Shown here piece after piece: positions 58,323-64,000 of a stretch of 64,000 bases of DNA. The first letter of the stretch is position 1, and each line of letters opens with the position of its first letter. Origin of the DNA: Synechococcus sp. MEDNS5 (GTDB lineage Bacteria > Cyanobacteriota > Cyanobacteriia > PCC-6307 > Cyanobiaceae); the NCBI RefSeq assembly GCF_014279875.1, contig NZ_CP047952.1:682001-746000 (forward strand), in the 5' to 3' direction. The notes under the pieces are model-generated. The model did not search any database, was not told the origin of the DNA, and was given only the letters and a program-made list of their open reading frames with translations. The position numbers and the translations under genes are program-made.

Positions 58323-60011
58323 TCAGGCCTCCTGGGCGCGTCGGATGTAAAACTCCTCGTCGGCCACAAAGGGCTCATGCAGCCCGTAGCCATAGGGGTT
58401 GTTGAGAACGGTTGGAACATCGTCCTCAAAGTTCTCTGCCGGAGGTGGTGACGGCAGAAGCCATTCCAAGCCGATGGCTCCCCATGGATTTGGGGGCGCT
58501 TTAGGACCTCGTGCCCAGGAGCTCACCATGTTCAGAATGAAGGGAATCGAAGCAACTCCCAGAAGAAAGGCGCCGATGCTGGCGAGGACGTTCCAAATGG
58601 CGAATTCAGGGTCGTAGGACGCGACCCGTCTGGGCATGCCGAGCAAGCCCGCCCAGTGGAGCGGCAACCAGTTGAGAGTGCATCCGATGAAGGTGAGGGC
58701 AAAGTGAACCTTTCCCAGACCTTCGTAATACATGTGACCAGTAAATTTCGGGAACCAGTGATAAACGGCGGCGAACACGCCTAAAACAATGGCGTTGAAG
58801 ATCACATAGTGGAAGTGTGCCACCACAAAGTAAGTGTTCCCCACGTGGATATCGATGGGTATGGTTCCAAGCATCACGCCAGTGATGCCAGCGAAAATAA
58901 AATTCAGCAGTCCGCCCAGGCAGAAGAGCATGGGAGTGGTCAGACGAAGCTTTCCTCCCCAAAGCGTGGCCACCCATGCAAAGACCTTCACCCCGGTAGG
59001 GACTGCGATGGTCATGGTGGTGAACATGAAGAGGACGCGCATCCAGTTCGGGGTGCCCGTATAGAACATGTGGTGAACCCACACGATCAGTGACAGAAAC
59101 ACGATTCCAAATGAGGCCAAAGCCACAAACTTGTAGCCAAACAGTGGTTTGCGCGCGTAGCAGGTGAAGACTTCAGAGAAGATGCCGAATACAGGAAGCA
59201 CCATCACATACACCGCTGGGTGTGAATAGAACCAGAAAAAGTGCTGGTAAAGAACAGGATCTCCGCCGCCTTCGGGACGGAAGAAGCTTGTTCCAAAGCT
59301 GAGATCAAACAGCAACATGATGGCGCCACCAGTCAGTGATGGGAGGCCGATCAGCTGAATCGTCTGGGCTCCCCATGCTGTCCAGCAATACAGAGGCATC
59401 TTGAAGAAGCCCATGCCTGGGGCACGCATCCTGATGATTGTGGTGACGAAATTGATTGCGCCGAAGATGGATGACACCCCAGAAAGTGCTACGGCAAGCA
59501 ACCAGAGTTGTTCCCCATTAACGAAGTTGTTGAGAGGATTCTGGATGCTGATTGGTGGATAGGACCACCAGCCAGCCTGAGCCGGTCCACCTGGGATGAA
59601 GAAGCTTGCCATCAGCAGCAGAGCAAACACTGGCACAAGCCAGAACGCTGCTGCATTGAGCCGAGGAAAGGCCATGTCGGGAGCACCGATCATCGTGGGA
59701 ATCAACAGATTGTTGAGACCATTCAGAACCGGGAAAAGAAAGAGGAACAGCATCACTGTTCCGTGCATTGTGTAAAGACCGTTGTAGACGCTGGGGTCGA
59801 CAAGATCAGCTGGTGGAGTGATCAGTTCACCTCGCATCACCATGGCCAGGAGCCCGCCGACGAGCAGGAAAAGCAACGAGGTGGCGATGTACTGAATGCC
59901 AATCACCTTGGCATCGGTGTTGAAGCTGAAAAAGCGCTTCCAGTTGTCTGGGGCCCCGGGCACTGGGTGCGGCGCCTTGAGGATGCGTGGATCGAAATTG
60001 GTGGATGTCAT
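58323..60011 (-). CDS. ctaD: terminal oxidase subunit I
   Basis: 562 residues, 12 helices. The heme-copper site is complete: FFWFYSHPAVYVMVLP (His-Tyr cross-link pair), VHHMFYTG (CuB histidines), and AHFHYVIF (heme a3 and low-spin heme His), with MHGTVMLFLFLFPVL for the other heme ligand. This is an A-type proton-pumping oxidase. It sits between ctaC (5 bp) and ctaE (3 bp). Confidence 0.97.
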   Translation of the reverse strand: MTSTNFDPRILKAPHPVPGAPDNWKRFFSFNTDAKVIGIQYIATSLLFLLVGGLLAMVMRGELITPPADLVDPSVYNGLYTMHGTVMLFLFLFPVLNGLNNLLIPTMIGAPDMAFPRLNAAAFWLVPVFALLLMASFFIPGGPAQAGWWSYPPISIQNPLNNFVNGEQLWLLAVALSGVSSIFGAINFVTTIIRMRAPGMGFFKMPLYCWTAWGAQTIQLIGLPSLTGGAIMLLFDLSFGTSFFRPEGGGDPVLYQHFFWFYSHPAVYVMVLPVFGIFSEVFTCYARKPLFGYKFVALASFGIVFLSLIVWVHHMFYTGTPNWMRVLFMFTTMTIAVPTGVKVFAWVATLWGGKLRLTTPMLFCLGGLLNFIFAGITGVMLGTIPIDIHVGNTYFVVAHFHYVIFNAIVLGVFAAVYHWFPKFTGHMYYEGLGKVHFALTFIGCTLNWLPLHWAGLLGMPRRVASYDPEFAIWNVLASIGAFLLGVASIPFILNMVSSWARGPKAPPNPWGAIGLEWLLPSPPPAENFEDDVPTVLNNPYGYGLHEPFVADEEFYIRRAQEA

Positions 60012-60016
60012 GAATC

Positions 60017-60952
60017 TCAGGCGTCGTGGGGGATCGAAGCGTCACCGGGGTCATTCACCATCGGTGGTGCTGCTGGAGGGACGGTCGCCCATCCTTTGTT
60101 CCCGTTGGCCAGTCGTTTTGCGTAGAGCTCATTGCCAGGGCTCAGGCCAGGCTGCAATGGTTGTTTCGCTGTTGCTGCTAGCCATTGGCTGTAAGAGTCT
60201 TCCGACTCAACAATCACGTCCGTTTGGTTCTGAGAGAAGTAAGTGCCACTGAACATGGCGTCCCTGAGCCGAAATCGCCCCTGCTTTGTTGGTGTCAGGC
60301 TGTAGGAGATCACACTGCCTGGAATGATGTCTTGCTTCAGTCGAAAGGCCGGAACGTAAAAGCTGTGATTTACATCTTCGCTAATCAATCGGAAATTAAC
60401 GCGTTGATCAACAGGCAGGTGAAGCTCGGAACTTCTTATTCCATCGGGGTAGATGAATTCCCAGCTCCATTGGCGTGAAATCACATCGATCGGTCCTACC
60501 GTTGCTCGTGGATCCACTTCGGCAACGGCAATGGGGTCACTGCCGATGGCGTACTTGTGCTTAGGGCCAAGTGCATCGAGCTTGTCGTTGACCTGCATGG
60601 AATAGATGGCAATCGCGAACACGATCACGGTTGGAATGATCGTCCAGGTGATTTCGAGTCGGTTGTTGCCTTCAATCGGTTCGCCGTAGCTCTCGTCGTA
60701 CTTGGGTGCCCGATTGAACAAAAGCGTCCAGGCGATCACAGCGGTGAGGCCGAACCAAAGAAAGGAGCCAATGGCCGTTTCCAGGGCGAAGAGGTCATCC
60801 ACGTAAGGCGCGGCACTGGAGGCCTGGGGAGGGAACCAGCTGTAGGACCACTGGGCCATCTGCGCTGCCAGAGCCGTGTTGAGAGCAACCCCGATGGAGA
60901 TGATCACGATGGCCTTGATGTTCGGCCCTTTCCGATCCGTTGATGTGGTCAT
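60017..60952 (-). CDS. ctaC: terminal oxidase subunit II without CuA site (ARTO-type)
   Basis: 311 residues with two N-terminal helices and a cupredoxin domain. The fold is kept (SRQWSWEFIYPDG, then EDVNHSFYVPAFRLKQDIIPG), but where CuA proteins have the C-x3-C loop this reads RFRLRDAMFSGTYFSQ. The whole protein has no cysteine, so CuA cannot form. That marks the alternative respiratory terminal oxidase of cyanobacteria, thought to take electrons from quinol. Overlaps the upstream DUF2231 gene by 4 bp. Confidence 0.92.
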   Translation of the reverse strand: MTTSTDRKGPNIKAIVIISIGVALNTALAAQMAQWSYSWFPPQASSAAPYVDDLFALETAIGSFLWFGLTAVIAWTLLFNRAPKYDESYGEPIEGNNRLEITWTIIPTVIVFAIAIYSMQVNDKLDALGPKHKYAIGSDPIAVAEVDPRATVGPIDVISRQWSWEFIYPDGIRSSELHLPVDQRVNFRLISEDVNHSFYVPAFRLKQDIIPGSVISYSLTPTKQGRFRLRDAMFSGTYFSQNQTDVIVESEDSYSQWLAATAKQPLQPGLSPGNELYAKRLANGNKGWATVPPAAPPMVNDPGDASIPHDA

Positions 60953-61584
60953 GGGAGCACCTCCTTGAGATCAGCGCCTGCGGCAATCAGTTGGTCAGCT
61001 GTGATGTGCACGCCAAATTCGCTGGCGAGCCAGGCCCCGAGGCTTCCGTGCACACCCATCACAATCAGAACGAATGCCCCGCTTGCCAGATAGAGCCAGG
61101 TCACCTGACGGCCGAGATCTTTTCTCCATACGAAGCGCTGGTAACCACGCCAGATCGTCATCGCCACGATGATCAGGAGTAAAGCAACTCCGCCAATGGC
61201 ATGCCAAAGCATGGTGTCGATGGCGTTCTGGCCGATCACACTGCGAATTCCTGGCAGAGGAACCGCCAGGAGCATTTCGTAGAAGCCTGCGGCCACCGTG
61301 AAAAAGGTGATCACACTGCAAGCCAACACGTTGTACCAGCCCACATCGTGGAATCCTGTGCGGGTGACAGGCAGGGCCAGAAACCGGAAGATCCTTTTCT
61401 CGAGGGGATAGAAAGCACCTGCAAAGTCAAAGGCGATGCCGATGGCAAACAGCCCAATCGTGAAGTGAACAAGATTGGGGTGAATTGGAATGGCGTAAGG
61501 AAGATCGTTGGCGCCAAGTTGGTCAATGATGTCGTTGATCGGTGAGGGGATGGCGATCAGCGAATGACTGGTGGCGATGCTCAT
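60949..61584 (-). CDS. DUF2231 membrane protein
   Basis: 211 residues from ATG 61584 (a longer GTG frame begins at 61644). Four or five membrane helices, with IPIHPNLVHFTIGLFAIGIAFDF (H-P-x-x-V-H-F) typical of DUF2231, and further histidines in TMLWHAIGGVAL and GVHGSLGAWLA. Placed directly upstream of ctaC with a 4-bp overlap. It may bind heme or serve the oxidase; its role is not established. Confidence 0.85.
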   Translation of the reverse strand: MSIATSHSLIAIPSPINDIIDQLGANDLPYAIPIHPNLVHFTIGLFAIGIAFDFAGAFYPLEKRIFRFLALPVTRTGFHDVGWYNVLACSVITFFTVAAGFYEMLLAVPLPGIRSVIGQNAIDTMLWHAIGGVALLLIIVAMTIWRGYQRFVWRKDLGRQVTWLYLASGAFVLIVMGVHGSLGAWLASEFGVHITADQLIAAGADLKEVLP

Positions 61585-62081
61585 GAGACGGCTCCGCTGC
61601 GAATCGCTTCCACCACGGGCACGGTGTGAAGCCCATAGACCCACACGAGCTTGTCGCCCAGATACACCTGGCAGAACACAAGCGTGGCCAGCACGCCATC
61701 AATCACCAGGAATCCCGAGGGCAGTGCTGTTGGGTCTTTCTGCCTCACCACGTAGCGCCATCCTGTGAGCAGTCCAAGAACGCCAGCTAGCGACCAGCCG
61801 ATGGTGCTGTGGTAATTGAGAATGTCTCTGGAGGCCCCGTAAGGCATCGCCAGACCGGCTTCGATTTGGCCGAAGATGATGGCCACAAAAATGGCCACGG
61901 TGGCCACAACAAGGTTCCAGAAACTCACCTCGAAAAGGTTGCGGCGACGTGTCACCACACCCAAAACGTCGAAAACAACGGTGATCAACGCCATGGCGAT
62001 CACGAAGTGAACAACGATTGGATGGATGACATCCAGCCAGGGAAGATTTTTATCGTTGAGTGGTGGGAGCAACTCGAGCAT
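61581..62081 (-). CDS. DUF2231 membrane protein (first gene of oxidase operon)
   Basis: 166 residues from ATG 62081. Same family: LDVIHPIVVHFVIAMALITVVFDV (H-P-x-x-V-H-F), ILNYHSTIGWSLAGVLGLL, then WVYGLHTVPVVEAIR. Its stop overlaps the next gene start by 4 bp. With five or six tightly spaced genes after it, it is probably where oxidase transcription starts. Confidence 0.85.
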   Translation of the reverse strand: MLELLPPLNDKNLPWLDVIHPIVVHFVIAMALITVVFDVLGVVTRRRNLFEVSFWNLVVATVAIFVAIIFGQIEAGLAMPYGASRDILNYHSTIGWSLAGVLGLLTGWRYVVRQKDPTALPSGFLVIDGVLATLVFCQVYLGDKLVWVYGLHTVPVVEAIRSGAVS

Positions 62082-62195
62082 CGGCAAGCGGAGCGACGCT
62101 CTTTAAGGATGGACAGCATTCAGGCAGCAGTCATCCTTTCGTGAACGAATGCACCGATCGGTGTGGGGATGCCGACGCAACCGTTGTGTTGCCGA

Positions 62196-63314
62196 TTACC
62201 TCGAAGGCAAATCGCGTTGTTTTTGTTTGCGCTTGAGCTGTCGCCAATACAACCCAGCCTGAACGCTTATCACGACAATGACGGCAGGCAGGACCAGACA
62301 CAGCATCACGATTCGGAATTCGTCCTGCCAGGTGGGCAAGGTGCGTGGGAGCACCTGGTCGATCACATAAAAGACGTACAGCGCCACCAGAATCCCCCCT
62401 TCCAGACGGGTGATTCGGCCTCGGGTCCAGAAAATCGGAAGGCAGGCCAGGGCGGCCAACACCATCACCGGCAGATCCCGCTGAATCAAGAGTGGGCTGA
62501 CCTGCAGCCCTGCTCCACCGGCGGCAGCCACGGCACTGGCACCCAGCACCAACAGCTGATTGAGCAGATTGCTCCCCACCACATTACCGATCGCCAGATC
62601 CGTTCTCCCCTTCACGGCTGCGACCAGTGAGGTGATCAGCTCCGGCATGGAGGTGCCTGCCGACACGATGGTCAGCCCGATCACGGCCTGACTCACTCCC
62701 AAAAATGCGGCCGCCGCACTGGCTCCATGCACCAGAACACGTGATCCAACGCCAAGGAGGAGGATCCCGATCAGTAGCAGACCCAGGGCACGGGTGACGC
62801 CGCGTTTGCCCTGATCCGGATTCACTTCGGGTTCGGCCTCACCCACATCATCGGGTTCTTCCCGTGCCGTGCGGATTTCCCAGACCGAATTGATCACCAG
62901 TGCCAGAAGCAGAGCGAGCCCCGCCTGCCAGGTCACTCGTCCTGCTGAGGCCATTCCCCAAACTGCAGCCGAGACGGCAATCAGGAGGGGGACATCCCTT
63001 CGCACAAGTCGGCTCTCCACCCGAAGAGGCGTCACCAGGGCACTGCTGCCCAGCACCACCATCACATTAAAAATGTTGCTGCCCACAACGTTGCTCACGG
63101 CAAGGGCGTCAAATCCCTGTGTCACCGAGCTCAAGCTCACGAATAATTCCGGTGCACTGGTGCCCAATGACACGACTGTGAGTCCAATCACCAGCTGGGG
63201 AATGCCGAAGATCAGCGACAGGGTCACCGCACCCTGCACGAAGAACTCACCTCCACCGAAGAGCAGGGCGATTCCGATCAGAACTTCCAGAAATGCTGAC
63301 AGAAACGGAGGCAT
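62196..63314 (-). CDS. CaCA-family cation antiporter (Ca2+/Na+ or H+)
   Basis: 372 residues with about ten helices in two inverted halves. The duplicated ion-binding motifs are clear: GTSAPELFVSL near the N-terminus and GTSMPELITSL in the second half, each followed by N-V-V-G-S-N (VSNVVGSNIFN, IGNVVGSNLLN). A loop of acidic residues (EEPDDVGEAEPEVNPDQ) joins the halves. Matches the YrbG/CaX group. Confidence 0.92.
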   Translation of the reverse strand: MPPFLSAFLEVLIGIALLFGGGEFFVQGAVTLSLIFGIPQLVIGLTVVSLGTSAPELFVSLSSVTQGFDALAVSNVVGSNIFNVMVVLGSSALVTPLRVESRLVRRDVPLLIAVSAAVWGMASAGRVTWQAGLALLLALVINSVWEIRTAREEPDDVGEAEPEVNPDQGKRGVTRALGLLLIGILLLGVGSRVLVHGASAAAAFLGVSQAVIGLTIVSAGTSMPELITSLVAAVKGRTDLAIGNVVGSNLLNQLLVLGASAVAAAGGAGLQVSPLLIQRDLPVMVLAALACLPIFWTRGRITRLEGGILVALYVFYVIDQVLPRTLPTWQDEFRIVMLCLVLPAVIVVISVQAGLYWRQLKRKQKQRDLPSR

Positions 63315-63419
63315 CGCGATCAGAAGCCAGACCTCATTGTGCGCTCTCGACCATCAGCCCCTATCAGTCCGATTCCCTTGGCGGGACTTAGCATTCCGCC
63401 ACCATTGGCCCGCAACGCC
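63315..63419. promoter_or_regulatory. divergent intergenic region
   Basis: About 105 bp between the CaCA gene and the SulP gene, which are transcribed apart. It must hold both promoters unless the SulP start is further upstream. No convincing -35/-10 pair or palindrome was found. Confidence 0.3.
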
Positions 63420-64000
63420 GTGTTTCTGAATCACATCAGCACCCGCAACATCCCTGGGGACTTCTTCGGAGGACTGACGGCTGCTGTGGTGGCTCTCCCC
63501 ATGGCACTGGCCTTCGGCGTGGCCTCCGGGGCGGGCGCTGCTGCTGGTTTATGGGGCGCCGTGATCATCGGCTTGATGGCCTCCCTGTTCGGGGGGACTC
63601 CCACACTGATCTCCGAGCCCACAGGTCCGATGACGGTGGTGTTCACCGCTGTGATCCTGAGCTTCACGAGCCAGATTCCTGATCGGGGAACCGCTCTGGC
63701 AATGGCCTTCACCGTGGTGGTTCTGGCGGGTGTGTTCCAGATCCTGTTCGGATTCTTCCGACTAGGGCGGTACATCACGATGATGCCCTACACCGTGATT
63801 TCCGGGTTCATGTCCGGAATCGGAGTGATCCTGGTGATTCTTCAGCTCGCTCCTTTTCTCGGACAGAACAGTCCGAGTGGGGGCGTGATCGGAACACTGA
63901 GCAGTCTTCCTGAGCTCGCGGCAGGGATTCAGCCGCTTGAGCTCGGACTCGCTGTGATCACACTGCTGATTCTCTGGTTAACTCCTGAACAGTGGAAGCG
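63420..64000 (+). CDS. SulP-family transporter, BicA-like (5' part)
   Basis: N-terminal about 190 residues, cut by the window end. From GTG 63420: VFLNHISTRNIPGDFFGGLTAAVVALPMALAFGVA begins the SulP fold, followed by GGTPTLISEPTGPMTVVF, the conserved substrate/Na+ region, and YTVISGFMSGIGVILVILQLAPFLG. The SulP family includes the Na+-dependent bicarbonate transporter BicA of marine cyanobacteria; the bicarbonate assignment is inference. The start codon is not certain. Confidence 0.85.
   Translation, partial: MFLNHISTRNIPGDFFGGLTAAVVALPMALAFGVASGAGAAAGLWGAVIIGLMASLFGGTPTLISEPTGPMTVVFTAVILSFTSQIPDRGTALAMAFTVVVLAGVFQILFGFFRLGRYITMMPYTVISGFMSGIGVILVILQLAPFLGQNSPSGGVIGTLSSLPELAAGIQPLELGLAVITLLILWLTPEQWK

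Noticed and set aside
61571-62630. Plus-strand frames opposite the DUF2231 and CaCA genes
   Set aside because: His/Gln/Gly-rich antisense shadows of membrane proteins.

Overview
The window comes from the chromosome of an alpha-cyanobacterium, most likely a marine Synechococcus/Cyanobium-type strain. The evidence is an alpha-carboxysome (cso) operon, the ndhF4-ndhD4-chpX CO2-uptake genes, acRAF-cbbX, and many small cyanobacterial genes with G+C-balanced codon use. The species assignment is inference; the gene families are read from the sequence.

Layout. 1-4535: 3' end of csoS2, then csoSCA, csoS4A, csoS4B and csoS1E (shell, vertices, carbonic anhydrase). 4536-34048: a visibly A+T-rich block of about 29 kb containing a hybrid PKS/NRPS gene cluster and its exporter. 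34049-39761: return to host-like composition with ndhF4, ndhD4, chpX, acRAF and cbbX, which belong functionally with the carboxysome. 39771-55621: housekeeping genes (RidA, FutC-like ATPase, GloB, HisG, an ABC exporter, an alpha/beta hydrolase, a GNAT, two TIGR04282/TIGR04283-type proteins, an HtrA protease, dnaA, glutathione reductase, an ExbB/ExbD/TonB-like set). 55687-63314: a small HExxH protein, a GMC oxidoreductase, a terminal oxidase operon (ctaC-ctaD-ctaE with two DUF2231 genes) and a CaCA antiporter. 63420-end: 5' part of a SulP/BicA-like transporter.

The main find is the biosynthetic cluster lying between csoS1E and ndhF4. It encodes a glycosyltransferase, a PIG-L deacetylase, a lone diverged acyltransferase, a Sfp-type phosphopantetheinyl transferase, NRPS C-A-PCP, NRPS C-A-PCP-(unassigned region)-TE, FAAL-ACP, and a 2671-residue KS-AT-ACP-aminotransferase-C-A-PCP-E protein. 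It also encodes a PhyH-type dioxygenase and a four-gene TolC/HlyD/two-ABC exporter related to NHLM-type peptide export but without a peptidase domain. Logical reading: FAAL loads a fatty acid; KS-AT-ACP extends it once; the in-line aminotransferase turns the beta-keto group into a beta-amino group (the iturin/mycosubtilin MycA logic). Three residues are then added, the first probably epimerised, and TE releases a beta-amino-fatty-acyl lipotripeptide. Tailoring by hydroxylation and possibly GlcNAc-type glycosylation plus deacetylation is plausible. The last adenylation domain reads close to the published valine code.

Other points: the terminal oxidase subunit II contains no cysteine and so cannot form CuA (ARTO-type quinol oxidase); CsoS4A carries a Pro/Ala-rich tail; and the first NRPS start codon directly abuts the T-run of a strong terminator. 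No tRNA, IS element, integrase or CRISPR array was recognised.
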